64,000 nt of DNA, taken from Thiocapsa sp. KS1 (GTDB lineage Bacteria > Pseudomonadota > Gammaproteobacteria > Chromatiales > Chromatiaceae). Every line of letters begins with the position of its first letter. The stretch's first letter is position 1. Of this stretch, positions 32,586 to 45,143 are shown piece by piece. The notes below the pieces were generated by a model that worked only from the letters and a program-made list of their open reading frames with translations, made no database searches and was not told where the DNA came from. The DNA is taken from the NCBI RefSeq assembly GCF_001499735.1, contig NZ_LN848257.1:3704517-3768516 (forward strand), written 5' to 3'. The translations under genes and the position numbers were made by a program.

Positions 32586-33497
32586 TCAGAGCGGCTCGAC
32601 GGCATAGCGTGCCGCCAGACGATAGGTCTCGCCGGGCGGGATCTCGATCACCTCCGAGGCGGTGTTGACCGTCTCCACGCAGACGAAGCGCCGGTAATCC
32701 TGATCGTCGAGGTCGTCCATCGCCTTGGCGGTCTCGATCCAGGGGTTCCAGACCACGGCGGTGCGGCTGTGCTCGGATTCGATGCGGATGCGTCGATCCA
32801 GGGTCGGGTCGACGATGGTCAGCACGGGCGGCACATCCTCGTAGATGCGGTTGACCTCGCGCTCGAACGCGACCTGCCCCACTTGACGGATCACGGCATC
32901 GCCGCCGCCGGCGGACTTGTCGATGTAGCTGCGTCCGTCGAGCCCCTTGACCCGGATCCGACTCGCATCGCCGACCTTGAAATAGGCATGCAGACCTTGG
33001 GTGACGTGAAATGGCCGGTCGCCGGCATTCAGCGTGCTCAAGGTCACCGACAGGGTCGCGCCCACATGGATGTCGACCAGGAGATTGAAATAGTGCGGCC
33101 AGATGGCGCGGGTGTCGGCGTCGTCCGCGATCCCCAGCTCCACACGTGTGGAGCCGTCGGCGAGCGATTCGGTCGCGAGCACCGTCCAGGGCCAGGCGCG
33201 CACGAAACCGTGGGCCGGTCGCCCCTTCGCCTCCGGATCCGCGCCGAACCAGGGCCAGCAGATCGGGATGCCGCCCTTGATCGCCTTGCCCTCGGCGAAA
33301 TAGGCCCGCTCGCTCACGAAGAGCAGGTCATCCGCCGCATCGAGCGGTCGATAGGCCAAGACCTGTCCGGCATAGGGCGAGATCAGGGCCGTCGCCTGCG
33401 CGTTGGCGATCTCGATCATGGTCAGGCCGCCGCGGCCTTCGGTGAAACGCAGGATGCCGTCGATGCCGTGCTCGGCGTTCAATGCCTCGATGTCCAT
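32586..33497 (-). CDS. D-hexose-6-phosphate mutarotase (YeaD-like)
   Basis: 303 residues of the aldose 1-epimerase superfamily. The motif GGIPICWPWFG, then PAHGFVRAWPW with the catalytic-type His, and GLHAYFKVGD are characteristic of the YeaD group, which interconverts anomers of glucose-6-phosphate. The start at 33497 has GGAGGA 6 bases upstream, while the open frame continues far upstream with no similarity. It is 10 bases before glnE and probably co-transcribed. Confidence 0.88.
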   Translation of the reverse strand: MDIEALNAEHGIDGILRFTEGRGGLTMIEIANAQATALISPYAGQVLAYRPLDAADDLLFVSERAYFAEGKAIKGGIPICWPWFGADPEAKGRPAHGFVRAWPWTVLATESLADGSTRVELGIADDADTRAIWPHYFNLLVDIHVGATLSVTLSTLNAGDRPFHVTQGLHAYFKVGDASRIRVKGLDGRSYIDKSAGGGDAVIRQVGQVAFEREVNRIYEDVPPVLTIVDPTLDRRIRIESEHSRTAVVWNPWIETAKAMDDLDDQDYRRFVCVETVNTASEVIEIPPGETYRLAARYAVEPL

Positions 33498-33565
33498 GGA
33501 TGATCCTCCGGGTCGGTGGGGCAATTCGTCTGGAAACGCCCATGTGGTCAAGGTTTCTGCGGACC

Positions 33566-33585
33566 GCCGAGCGCGGGCGCTCGGC
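33566..33585. other. perfect hairpin upstream of the mutarotase gene
   Basis: Arms GCCGAGCGC and GCGCTCGGC with a 2-base GG centre, 69 bases before the mutarotase start. It could be an operator or an RNA hairpin; no T-tract follows on either strand. The 390-bp gap 33498-33887 otherwise holds only the hairpin at 33822 and no convincing gene. Confidence 0.5.
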
Positions 33586-33821
33586 ATCCGATACCCCACG
33601 CTCTCGGCGGACGACCGAGCCCGATCACGACGGGTGGCCGCGAGCGTAGCTCCCGGACCGCTGCTCCGCAAGGCGCCCGACGGCAGGGTCGGTGGAGCAT
33701 CAGGGTATCCAGACAGGCTGCATGACGGCGGAGCGGATGGTGGGTCCGAAGAAACCGGACCTGCCCCGGCCGGCACATCGAAGGCTTCTTGGCGCGACGG
33801 GGCGTTCCGGTTACCGCGTGC

Positions 33822-33840
33822 CCCCCGGCTTTGCCGGGGG
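33822..33840 (-). terminator. terminator-like hairpin after the foldase gene
   Basis: CCCCCGGC-TTT-GCCGGGGG is a perfect 8-bp GC stem, 48 bases beyond the stop of the parvulin-type foldase (minus strand). There is no T-tract, so it may act as an RNA 3' end protector rather than a classical terminator. Confidence 0.45.
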
Positions 33841-33887
33841 AATCCGGACTTCGGTTGCGGACCTGGACGGAGCGTTGCCGAGGAGGG

Positions 33888-34928
33888 TTACTGATTCCGG
33901 TCGGGGAGCTCGATTACGGACGTCGTTCTGAGCTCCTCGACCTGAGCCATGACCTGCTGTTGAAGATCCTGCGCCTTCAACTGCTTCTCGATGCGTTCCT
34001 TCACCTCCTCGAAGGGTACGACTTCAGCCGCGCTTTTGCCCGTTGCCTTGATGATGTGATATCCGAACTGAGTCTCCACCACCTCGCTGACGGCGTCTAC
34101 GTCAAGACCGAAGGCGGCATCTTCGAAAGGCGCAACCATTTGACCCCGTCCGAACTCGCCGAGGTCGCCTCCTTGCTCGGCACTGGGACAGGTCGATACG
34201 CTCTTGGCCAGCTCGGCAAAGTCGGCACCGGACTTCACCTGTGCAAGGACCTCGTCGGCCTTTCGCTTGGCTTTCTCCTTCTCCTCGGCGCCGGCACCGG
34301 CATCGACTCCGATCAGGATGTGGCTCGCGCGCATCGATTCCGGCTTGCTGAACGCTTCGGGGTGCTCGTCGTAGAAGGCCTGCAGTTGTGCATCGGTAAT
34401 CTGGATCTTCGGCAGCACGTCGTTCTCGACGAACGCATTGATCAGGATCGCGCGTTTGAGCTGCTCACGCAGCTCATCCAGGGTGATGCCGTTGTCTGCG
34501 AGCGCGTCGTTCCACTCCTCTTCGCTCGCCGAACGGGACTTGATGATGGCGAGCTGCTCCTCGACCTGTTTCTCGAGATCGGGGATGTCCTGCTTCATCG
34601 CGAGCTGATAGAGGAGCTCGGTGCGGATCAGGTTTTCTTTCGCAGTCTCCTCGACGAGTGCCATCTGCTCGGGAGAGAGGGCATCGGCGGAGCCGAATTT
34701 AGCCAGCAAGGGGCGCATAGTGCGATCCAGCTCGGCGCGAGAGATCGCGACGCCGTTGATTTTGACGACGACAGCCGCGGGGTCCGCCGGCGTGGCTGCG
34801 GATTCGCCCGCAGGCACTGCGGCCGGAGTCGGTTCGCCGGGGGCGGGTTCGGCGGCGATGACGAAGGCAGTACCGACGAGTGTCAGAGTGACGGTCGTCG
34901 CGGCGACCAGCTTGATGAACAGGTGCAT
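33888..34928 (-). CDS. parvulin-type peptidyl-prolyl isomerase, exported
   Basis: 346 residues from ATG 34928 (MHLFIKLVAATTVTLTLVGT), which gives a signal peptide ending near AIAAE. A proline- and alanine-rich linker precedes a SurA-like helical chaperone segment. The rotamase domain lies at about residues 195-290, with SMRASHILIG, GGDLGEFGRGQMVAPFEDAAF and TQFGYHIIK. It should assist folding of envelope proteins in the periplasm. Length and layout resemble PrsA/PpiC-type foldases more than SurA, which has two rotamase domains. The open frame upstream of this start is not signal-like. Confidence 0.88.
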   Translation of the reverse strand: MHLFIKLVAATTVTLTLVGTAFVIAAEPAPGEPTPAAVPAGESAATPADPAAVVVKINGVAISRAELDRTMRPLLAKFGSADALSPEQMALVEETAKENLIRTELLYQLAMKQDIPDLEKQVEEQLAIIKSRSASEEEWNDALADNGITLDELREQLKRAILINAFVENDVLPKIQITDAQLQAFYDEHPEAFSKPESMRASHILIGVDAGAGAEEKEKAKRKADEVLAQVKSGADFAELAKSVSTCPSAEQGGDLGEFGRGQMVAPFEDAAFGLDVDAVSEVVETQFGYHIIKATGKSAAEVVPFEEVKERIEKQLKAQDLQQQVMAQVEELRTTSVIELPDRNQ

Positions 34929-35574
34929 GCTTGAACTCTTTGGTGGTGAGGATCGAAGGAAACAAAAGCGCCGCTGTTTATACGGGCAAACGGCATGACC
35001 ACGCAATGACAAGAGCCCGTTCGGGCCTCGATCGCAATCCCGCTCCGGGGCACGCTGTCCTCGGCCCACCCCCTTAGAACGCGGCATCGTACACGACTTT
35101 GGTCGCGACCGGCGCCGAGATGGAAGGCGTGCGTTGATTGACACCGGGCTATGCGGCCGGTAGATAAGGTCTCATGCCTGCAAGGTTGGCGTTCGGCGCA
35201 GGCGGAAACCTGTTGCTCCGCAGAGCCGGCAATTTGACTTCGAAGGGGCGGCTGGTGATTGATCAATCCGACCCGAATCGAAAGGCAAATTGCCTGCCAC
35301 GACGACTAAGGCTTAAGCGACGAGCGGCGCTATTCCAAAGTAAAAAACTGAGTTATACCTAATTTGTCGGGGGCATTCGACCATCGTCGGGAAGTTGGGA
35401 GCCGCTGCACGGGCGCAGGTGAATAATCGTGCACGGTGGCGACGCCGGTAACCCGAACGGCGCTGTTCGGGGCCGAGTTCCTGAACGACGATCCTTCGAG
35501 GTAACAGACAGACGTTTTCCCCGATTGCCGGTGAGAACCTTCACCGTCTCTCAATCATCAGCAAGGGCGCGGTC
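34929..35574. other. 646-bp intergenic region between divergent foldase and protease genes
   Basis: No convincing gene. A 62-codon open frame at 35174-35362 lacks a ribosome binding site and family-like sequence. The composition shifts to more AT-rich DNA from about 35230. It must hold the promoters of both flanking genes. Confidence 0.5.
35138..35166 (+). promoter_or_regulatory. sigma-70-like promoter candidate
   Basis: A perfect TTGACA (35138-35143) is followed after 17 bases by TAGATA (35161-35166), a weak -10. It points toward the protease gene, whose start is about 400 bases away, so a long leader or a small unannotated transcript would be needed. Confidence 0.3.
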
Positions 35575-36774
35575 ATGAACAGCAAAATCAATCGTGTTTT
35601 GTCTTTCGCGCTGGTCGGGATGTTGTGGGCGATTTCGTTGAGCTTGAGTGCGGCTTCAAGCGATCCCGCTGACCAAAGCGGCGCAATGGCGCGCAAGGGC
35701 GACTCGGTGACGGTCGCGAAGGTGATTTCCAAGAAGGAGCAGGCAGCGGCAGCGGCCTATTGGACGCGCGAGCGCATCGCGGATGCACCTGCGATGGCTG
35801 CGCAGGTCGATTTCGGAGATGGTATGGTCGATACCGAGGCACTGCTCCAAGACATGGTCGGATCCGAAGAGCCAGCCGGATTCTCCCCGGCCGGCATGAA
35901 TGCGCCTGGAGCCGACGACATCGCGCGCGCTTACTTTATGGATGATTGGCTGACTTTGGACGATGCCATCCAAGCGGGCGACGAGGGGTTGTCCGAGGAA
36001 GGCTCTCTGTATGTGCCGGCCGATTCAATGGCGGGAACCGCCGGAATCTATACGTCCTACGACGTGAACACCAAAGCAGCACTCTGGAAGATTTATCCGC
36101 ACATTTGGTCCGGAAAGCTGACCTTTGCGACCCCGAGCGGCACCTCTTCCTGCTCGGCGACGGCGATCAGCGGAAACAATATCGTGACCGCTGCCCATTG
36201 CGTTTACGATACTCCCTCTCGCAACCGGTTTTATTCAAACTGGGCTTTTACGCCGGGCTTTAGGAACGGCACGGCGCCCTATGGAACCTTTACCGCAAAC
36301 ACCTGTTGGGTGCTGACCGCGTGGGTGAACCTCAGTGGAGCCTACAGCATCAACACTTGGGCGCGCCATGACGTGGCAGTCTGCAAGATGAACAAAAATG
36401 CAGCCGGTCAGACCCTCAATCAAGCAGTTGGCTGGGCCGGGCGTCTCTGGAACGCAGGCTCCAGTCAACTGGTCTTCAATAACGGCTACCCGGCCCGCAC
36501 CTACACCGATGCTCTGATCGGAAACGGGCCGGCACAGTATCTGCGCTCCTGTACGGCCGAAACGTTCTTGCAAACAACGGAAACATTGGGCGGCGGCTGC
36601 AATTGGGGTCGTGGTATCAGCGGAGGCTCCTGGCTCGTTGGATATAAGCCCATTGAAGTGTCCGGTCAGGTCAACAGCGTGAATTCCGGCCTCTTCATCG
36701 GAGCGCAAAATCTTTATGGGGCCAGATTCAACAGCAACAACATAGTGCCTTTGTGCACCGCGGCAGGCTGTTGA
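35575..36774 (+). CDS. secreted trypsin-like serine protease
   Basis: 399 residues. A signal peptide is evident (RVLSFALVGMLWAISLSLSA). A propeptide-like region of about 130 residues precedes the protease domain. The catalytic triad can be placed: His in NNIVTAAHCVYD, Asp in WARHDVAVCKM, Ser in GRGISGGSWLVGY. Several cysteines in the domain suggest disulfides. It is probably exported and self-activated. The start at 35575 gives the signal peptide directly. A small secreted protein gene follows 121 bases downstream. Confidence 0.85.
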   Translation: MNSKINRVLSFALVGMLWAISLSLSAASSDPADQSGAMARKGDSVTVAKVISKKEQAAAAAYWTRERIADAPAMAAQVDFGDGMVDTEALLQDMVGSEEPAGFSPAGMNAPGADDIARAYFMDDWLTLDDAIQAGDEGLSEEGSLYVPADSMAGTAGIYTSYDVNTKAALWKIYPHIWSGKLTFATPSGTSSCSATAISGNNIVTAAHCVYDTPSRNRFYSNWAFTPGFRNGTAPYGTFTANTCWVLTAWVNLSGAYSINTWARHDVAVCKMNKNAAGQTLNQAVGWAGRLWNAGSSQLVFNNGYPARTYTDALIGNGPAQYLRSCTAETFLQTTETLGGGCNWGRGISGGSWLVGYKPIEVSGQVNSVNSGLFIGAQNLYGARFNSNNIVPLCTAAGC

Positions 36775-36833
36775 GCCGAATCTGTCAAATTGCGTGCGTC
36801 CGGGATCGGGTCCGGACGCAATCGAGACGCCCT

Positions 36834-36861
36834 CCGGTTCCGGCAGTACTGCCGGAACCGG
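36834..36861. other. 28-bp perfect palindrome between the protease and secreted-protein genes
   Basis: CCGGTTCCGGCAGT joined to its exact reverse complement. A second, imperfect hairpin with GCGTCCGG / CCGGACGC arms lies just upstream (36797-36820). Located 59 bases after the protease stop and 34 before the next ATG. It could be a terminator without T-tract, or a regulatory palindrome for the downstream gene. Confidence 0.65.
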
Positions 36862-36895
36862 TCCGCCATCAATCGATACCCTGTCGGAATCATCC

Positions 36896-37471
36896 ATGCG
36901 TCGAATCGCCGTCCCTGTTGTGGCTCTAGCCGCGGCCGTGCTTCTGTCTGCCTCGGTCGCCGGTGCTGTGGACTCGGCGACGCCGACGAGCAGCGCCGTT
37001 CACTCCGAGGTTTTGATCGGGGCAGCGGGGCGAGAAATGTTTGTCGATTCAGTATACGGCTTCACCATCGAGTACGAGCAAGGCTTCGTCGTCCGGTCAC
37101 AGGCGGTGTCGCGGTCCGGGCCGGATGCGACCGACTTGCTGGCATCCTTTCATGTCATGAATCCCACGATGGCGTCCGGAGACCTCGCGGGAATCGAGCC
37201 TCCGGACCTGGAAATCCGCATCTACGACGCCGGTGCCGCACCGACCCTGAAGGAATGGCTGGTGTCGGCGCAGTTTGTCTCGCCGCAGAATGAACGTTTC
37301 GGGGATTCCGCTCGCATCGAGCATGTTGAGGGATTAAAGGTCTGTCAATCGACGATGGTTGCACCCGGCTGCTCCACGTTTGTGTTGTATCGAGGGCGGG
37401 TTTACCAGCTGACGCCGGCATCTCTCGCCGGTGAGTCCGTGATGGCTACCTTTGCTTTCCTCGCGCGATAG
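36896..37471 (+). CDS. small secreted protein of unknown function
   Basis: 191 residues. The signal peptide is clear (RRIAVPVVALAAAVLLSASV, cleavage near AGA). The mature part begins around MFVDSVYGFTIEYEQGF, similar to short periplasmic proteins that start with a YGFSFxYP-like beta strand, and has two cysteines (KVCQSTMVAPGCSTF). No catalytic motif is seen. It follows the trypsin-like protease and might be its inhibitor or substrate, but that is only a positional guess. Confidence 0.7.
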   Translation: MRRIAVPVVALAAAVLLSASVAGAVDSATPTSSAVHSEVLIGAAGREMFVDSVYGFTIEYEQGFVVRSQAVSRSGPDATDLLASFHVMNPTMASGDLAGIEPPDLEIRIYDAGAAPTLKEWLVSAQFVSPQNERFGDSARIEHVEGLKVCQSTMVAPGCSTFVLYRGRVYQLTPASLAGESVMATFAFLAR

Positions 37472-37533
37472 ATCTCAGCCCGGCGATATTCGGCAGCGTA
37501 TGTTTCCGATGGGCGATATCGCTCGGCGCGCCA

Positions 37534-38847
37534 TCATCCGCTCGGGTGATCCGCAGCACTCTGCACGACCTTCGGATTCGGGAGCTCGGGGTCTGCTGCG
37601 CCGGGCGGACAATCGAGATGTGCTTGGCGGTAGGCGTGCTCGCGGAAGGGGAAGAAGCCGCGTGTCGCACCGGGCCACAGTCTGTTGTCCCAGGTTCGGC
37701 GCGCGCGGACGAGTGCGATGCCGTGCTTGGCGAGTCGCGCGTCGAGCTGATCGAGACGCTCCCGCCAGCGGCCTACCGGTGCCTCGAGAGTGACGACCTG
37801 GCGTACCGCCAGACCGCAGGCCCATGCCTCGGTCGCGGCCAGCCAATCGCCCTCGTCCAAGGCGTGTGACGGGACCGCGAAATGCGCCTCGGCGCGCGAC
37901 AAGGCATCGGCAATCGCGATGCGCGAGAAGTCGACGACCGGTGGGGCTAGGTCAAGACCGTCCTCGACCCCCTCATCCCAGCCACCGGCCACGCCTCGAA
38001 ACGCTAGCCTCGACAGGCGCGAGATCTCCGGGGCGAGATCTTCCGGCGTCAGCAGCAGTCCGCTCGGGGTGTCCATGTCCGGCTCGACCGACGCGGGAAG
38101 CGCACGGGGCAGGAGATCGAGCGGCGGCTCGGTCAAGGGCAACGCCTGCTCGTCGAGCTCGCCTTGGGGGTAGAAGCGCCCGTCGGTGTGGCGGGCGATG
38201 TTCTCGGCCCGCGCCAGATAGTGTTTGCCACGCGTGTGCAACCCCGCGACCCAGCGCCAAGAGAGTGTATTGGAGGCCGGATCGCCGTCCAGCAGGTGTC
38301 GCAGAAAGAAGGCCGCACCGAGCGTCCAGGGCAGACGCAGGGTAAAGATCCAGATGCTTGCGAACCACATGCGGGCGTGGTTGTGCAGATAGCCGGTCTC
38401 GATCAGCTCGCTCGCCCAGGCATCGAAGCAGGCGATCCCGCTCCGGCCGGCGATCGCCTCGGCGTAATGAGTCGACGCGGTCCCGACGAGTCCGTCGCGG
38501 TCGCGCCGCAGCTGGTCGAGATAGGTGTCCCAAACCTGCGGGCGCTGTTCGAGCCAGCCTTTCCAATAGGTCCGCCACAGCACCTCGGAGACGAATTTAT
38601 CGACCGCATCGCGCGGATGGGCGTCCAGAACCGCAGCGATCGCCTCGCGCTCCAGGATCAGACGATGCCGAAGATAGGGCGAGAGCCGCGAGACCCCATC
38701 ATGAGGCGGGACGACCCGATTGCGCTCGCGCGAGTAGGCCGCCGCGTGCGGGACGAAGGACGCCAAACGCGCAAGGCCGGCCGCCCGAGTCGGCGTCTCG
38801 GCCCGCGGGGCATCGTCGGCGTGGCCGGGCCAACCGGGTCGTCTCAT
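37534..38847 (-). CDS. photolyase/cryptochrome-like FAD-binding protein with unusual domain order
   Basis: 437 residues from the Met at 38847, which has GGAGAG 7 bases upstream (an earlier Met at 38880 adds 11 residues). The photolyase FAD domain is recognisable at the N-terminal half: VSEVLWRTYWKGWLEQRPQ, YLHNHARMWFASIWIFTLRL, SWRWVAGLHTRGKHYLARAE. The usual N-terminal antenna domain is missing; instead about 200 residues follow the FAD domain, with a Rossmann-like stretch (RERLDQLDARLAKHGIALV) and FFPFREHAYRQAH near the end. Light-driven DNA repair or light sensing is inferred from the FAD domain only. Confidence 0.8.
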   Translation of the reverse strand: MRRPGWPGHADDAPRAETPTRAAGLARLASFVPHAAAYSRERNRVVPPHDGVSRLSPYLRHRLILEREAIAAVLDAHPRDAVDKFVSEVLWRTYWKGWLEQRPQVWDTYLDQLRRDRDGLVGTASTHYAEAIAGRSGIACFDAWASELIETGYLHNHARMWFASIWIFTLRLPWTLGAAFFLRHLLDGDPASNTLSWRWVAGLHTRGKHYLARAENIARHTDGRFYPQGELDEQALPLTEPPLDLLPRALPASVEPDMDTPSGLLLTPEDLAPEISRLSRLAFRGVAGGWDEGVEDGLDLAPPVVDFSRIAIADALSRAEAHFAVPSHALDEGDWLAATEAWACGLAVRQVVTLEAPVGRWRERLDQLDARLAKHGIALVRARRTWDNRLWPGATRGFFPFREHAYRQAHLDCPPGAADPELPNPKVVQSAADHPSG

Positions 38848-38931
38848 CGGTCTCTCCGTGGTGGTCGGAGAGCACGACATGGACGACGCCGGGCGATTTT
38901 CAACCCGGACCCGATTCTCTCGGAGCCGGTG

Positions 38932-39486
38932 TCAGTGCACGCTCACCTTGATCGGCTCTCGGCGTCTTGCCTTGTCCTTCGGCATCTCGACCCGCAGGAC
39001 GCCGTGTTTGTAGCTCGCCTTGGCCTTGTCGCTTTCGACCTCGTCGGGCAAGGGGATGGCACGCTCGAAATGGCCGTAGGCGCATTCGGTGACGTGGTAG
39101 CGGCCTTTGGACTCTTCGCGCTCGACCCGCTTCTCGCCGCGGACGACCAGGTAGCCGTCCATAACTTGAAGCTCGAAGTCGTTCTTGGCCATACCGGGGG
39201 CCTCCAGACGCACGACGATCTTGTCGTCGTCATCCGAGACCTCCGCGGCCAGGACGCCCCAACCGCCGCCGGGCAACGTGCCCCAAGCGGGAGCGCGCCA
39301 GGCCGGAGCGGGAAAGCCGCCCCACAGGTCGAGGCTTCGCCCTGCGTGCTCGCGGGTCGGTCTCGCACCCTTGTGCGTGAAGCGTGTTACGGCCCCGGCG
39401 GCTTGATCATAGAGTCGCTCCCAGCCGTCGCGGACATGGTCCCATGCCCGTGTGATGTCGTGTCCGATCTGCTGTAGTGTCGACAT
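38932..39486 (-). CDS. small heat-shock protein, Hsp20 family
   Basis: 184 residues. The alpha-crystallin domain occupies about residues 80-180 (IVVRLEAPGMAKNDFELQV, YLVVRGEKR, GHFERAIPLPDEVE, GVLRVEMPK). The N-terminal arm is long and rich in Trp, Gly and Pro. sHSPs hold unfolding proteins until DnaK or GroEL can refold them. First of three divergent Hsp20 paralogues in a row on this strand. Confidence 0.92.
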   Translation of the reverse strand: MSTLQQIGHDITRAWDHVRDGWERLYDQAAGAVTRFTHKGARPTREHAGRSLDLWGGFPAPAWRAPAWGTLPGGGWGVLAAEVSDDDDKIVVRLEAPGMAKNDFELQVMDGYLVVRGEKRVEREESKGRYHVTECAYGHFERAIPLPDEVESDKAKASYKHGVLRVEMPKDKARRREPIKVSVH

Positions 39487-39618
39487 AGTGCCCTCCGGAA
39501 ATCCGGACCCCGGCGCACAAAGGCCCTCTCGAATCCTTCGTATGGACCGGACATCGGTCTCGGGCGCCGGGATCGCCGGGCGCGAGGCAGCTCGCCCCGC
39601 GCCCCTCGTGTTGCCACC

Positions 39619-40014
39619 TTACCCCACATTGACCTGGATCTTACGGGGCTGAAGCTCGGCGCGTTTCGGCACCTTCAGGGTCAGAACGCCGTCCTGCATC
39701 TGTGCATCGATTTGGTCTGCCTGAAGCTCTCGGCTCAGCGTGAAACTGCGCCGGAACCGGGTGGTGCGCAGGTCGGCATAGAGTGCCTCCATCTCGCTCG
39801 GCATCTCGATCGCCGCCTCGCCCTCGATCAGGAGGGTGTCCTTGTCGACCTGGACCGAGAGACGCTCGCGCGAAACGCCCGGCAGATCGGCCACCAGGGT
39901 GATCCCGGCGGCGTCTTCGTAGATGTCCACCGGCGGCAGCAACGCCGCCTCTTCGGCACGCGCGGCCTGCATCTCGCTCGGCGCTCGTGCCTGCATGCCT
40001 GTGTTCTCGCTCAT
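39619..40014 (-). CDS. small heat-shock protein, Hsp20 family
   Basis: 131 residues. Alpha-crystallin landmarks: PPVDIYEDAAGITLVADLPG, LLIEGEAAIEMP, FRRSFTLSRELQADQI and DGVLTLKVPKR. The N-terminal arm is short and alanine-rich. The sequence is only distantly similar to the two neighbours, so the cluster is not a recent duplication. The same strand and gaps of about 70-130 bases suggest a shared transcript. Confidence 0.92.
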   Translation of the reverse strand: MSENTGMQARAPSEMQAARAEEAALLPPVDIYEDAAGITLVADLPGVSRERLSVQVDKDTLLIEGEAAIEMPSEMEALYADLRTTRFRRSFTLSRELQADQIDAQMQDGVLTLKVPKRAELQPRKIQVNVG

Positions 40015-40085
40015 GGTGAAAGTCCTCGCTGGTGTCGATTCGTTTACGCTGTGACCCGGACCGGAGCAAGCCCGGCCGGTGCGGC

Positions 40086-40529
40086 CTACTTGACCTCGAT
40101 GCGGCGCGGCTTGACCTCGTCGCGCCGCTCGATCGTCACCTGCAGCACGCCGTCGCGATAGGTGGCCTGAACCTTGTCCGGATCGACGTCGTCGGGCAGC
40201 GTGATCACGCGCCGAAAGGCACCGTCGAACCGCTCGTTCCGGTAGAGCTGGACATCGCCCGGCAGCGTCGCCTTGCGCTCGCCCGAGAGTGTCAGCAGGT
40301 TTTGTTGGAGCGAGATGTCGAGACCCTTCGGATCGACGCCCGCCGCAAACACATAGACATCCACCCGACTCGGCGATGCCCCGATGTTGATCGCCGGGAA
40401 GGTTCCGGCCGCGACGGAGCGGATCCCCGACATCCCCGACCGTGAGCCAAAGGCGGCGTCCATCTCATCGCGTATCCGCTCGAGTTGGCTGAACAGATCC
40501 GTATCGAAGCCTCTGAGATACCCCCACAT
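40086..40529 (-). CDS. small heat-shock protein, Hsp20 family
   Basis: 147 residues from MWGYLRGFDTDLF, with GAGG before the start. The alpha-crystallin domain runs from about residue 45 (SRVDVYVFAAGVDPKGLDIS) through LTLSGERKATLP and FRRVITLPDDVDPDKV to DGVLQVTIERR. It is the promoter-proximal gene of the Hsp20 cluster. I looked for a sigma-32 promoter upstream (CTTGAAA and CCCCAT elements) and saw none that convinces. Confidence 0.92.
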   Translation of the reverse strand: MWGYLRGFDTDLFSQLERIRDEMDAAFGSRSGMSGIRSVAAGTFPAINIGASPSRVDVYVFAAGVDPKGLDISLQQNLLTLSGERKATLPGDVQLYRNERFDGAFRRVITLPDDVDPDKVQATYRDGVLQVTIERRDEVKPRRIEVK

Positions 40530-40660
40530 GACGTGCCTCCTCTCGATGTTTCGAGGTTGAAGACGCGGCGTACGGCGGGGTCGCCGCAGCCGAACCATAC
40601 ACTCAATGGCTCTGATGCATTCGGCGCGCCAGACAACAGAGACCTGTTTTGGAAGGATTT

Positions 40661-40699
40661 CCGACGGCTCACGAGCCGTCGGAGCGGTCAGTCTGACCG
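40661..40699. terminator. two adjacent hairpins between response regulator and Hsp20 genes
   Basis: CCGACGGCT-CACG-AGCCGTCGG (40661-40682), then CGGTCAG-T-CTGACCG (40685-40699). They lie about 105-140 bases beyond the stop of the sigma-54 activator (minus strand) and upstream of the Hsp20 cluster. They may separate the two transcripts or act as leader hairpins of the Hsp20 mRNA. No T-tract. Confidence 0.45.
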
Positions 40700-40802
40700 G
40701 TTCAGAGCCCTAAAAGCGGCCGGAATGGCCGGGGTCGGGCGGTGGGTTTGTCGGGGCGGAGCCACACTTGGGCTCAGCGATGCGGATGACATGGCGGGCG
40801 GC

Positions 40803-42179
<1,377 letters not shown>

Positions 42180-43298
42180 CCGGGGATCTCCGGTTGCTTC
42201 AACGGAAGGATCAGGGTCACCCGCACCCCGCCTCCGGCGCGGTTGTCGAGCCAGACCCGACCGTGATGGGCCTGGACGATCCGCCTGACGATGGCGAGTC
42301 CGAGCCCGTTCCCGTCCGCCTTGGTCGTGTAGAAGGGTGTGAAGAGCCGCGGCAGATCAGCGGCGGCGATGCCTGACCCGCGGTCGTCCACCTCGATACG
42401 CAACCCTTGGCGGACCGCCCGCGCCCCGACCCGGATCGATCCGGACCGCTGACCGCTCTGTGCCGCGTTGATCAGCAGGTTGAGCAGCGCATCGCGGATT
42501 GCTCCGGCCTGCAGAGCGACCGTTGGCAGCGTCGACTCGATGTCGAGCAGGATCCCGAGCCCCTGTTTCCGGAGGATCGGCGCTGCGAGGCGCACCGCGT
42601 CGGCAATCAGCGCTCCCGGATCGGTCGGCGCGAAGATCTCGTCCTGCTTGCGGGTCAGGTCCAGGAAGCCCGTCAGCTTTCGGTTCAGTGCGACGATATC
42701 CCGATCGATCTCGGCGACGATCTCTGCGGTCTGCTCGGGGGAGACGAGCAGCGCCTTGGCATTGGCACGCAGAGCCATCAGGGGGTTGCGCAGGTCGTGA
42801 ACCAGCTCGGCCGCCATCTCGGTGAGCGAGGCGCGACGATAGATCTCTTGGATGTGCCCCTCCGCGCGCCGGCTCTCCCCGACCGCGACAAGCGCGATCG
42901 TCAGCCCGATCAGGATGCCGGCCCCGCCCGCCAGCGCGAGCACCATGACGAGCGACAGCAACGGCCCGGCGGCGGCAGCCTTCCCTGGTGGCTGGTGCCC
43001 GAGCCACAGACCCGCGCCGATCACGACCAGCACGTAAAGCAACAGCAGGCCGGCGTAGGGCAGGATCAGGAGTCGAATGGTCGCGGAGGTCGAGCGGATC
43101 ATCCCCGTCTGTTCGATCGATGCAGGGGGTCGATGCAAACAAGTCTAGTCGGCGGAGCCTACCTTCGGGTGCGCTTCGGCCGTTCGATCCAGCTTGGCGC
43201 AGGGCGCCTGCCTGTTGGCCCCGACGGTACGGGTCCGTTCATTCGGAACCATGGCTGAAATCGTGCTGAGTAAGCGCTGATCCAAACAAGCACCCAAC

Positions 43299-43335
43299 AA
43301 AAAAGCCCCGCCCCGATAGAGGATCGGGGCGGGGC
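43299..43335 (-). terminator. rho-independent terminator of groEL
   Basis: Arms GCCCCGCCCCGAT (43305-43317) and ATCGGGGCGGGGC (43323-43335) form a perfect 13-bp GC-rich stem with a 5-base loop. On the minus strand it is followed by six T residues. It lies 31 bases after the groEL stop. Confidence 0.92.
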
Positions 43336-43366
43336 CTTCATCTGCGGCTAGACGCAGACGGATGGC

Positions 43367-45097
<1,731 letters not shown>

Positions 45098-45143
45098 TTA
45101 CGTGTGGCGTGGATGCGGGCTTCCCGAAGGGAAGCGCTCGGCA

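Noticed and set aside
35174..35362. Small 62-codon gene downstream of the TTGACA promoter candidate.
   Set aside because: No ribosome binding site, no family-like sequence, and the ATG is only 8 bases from the -10 box.
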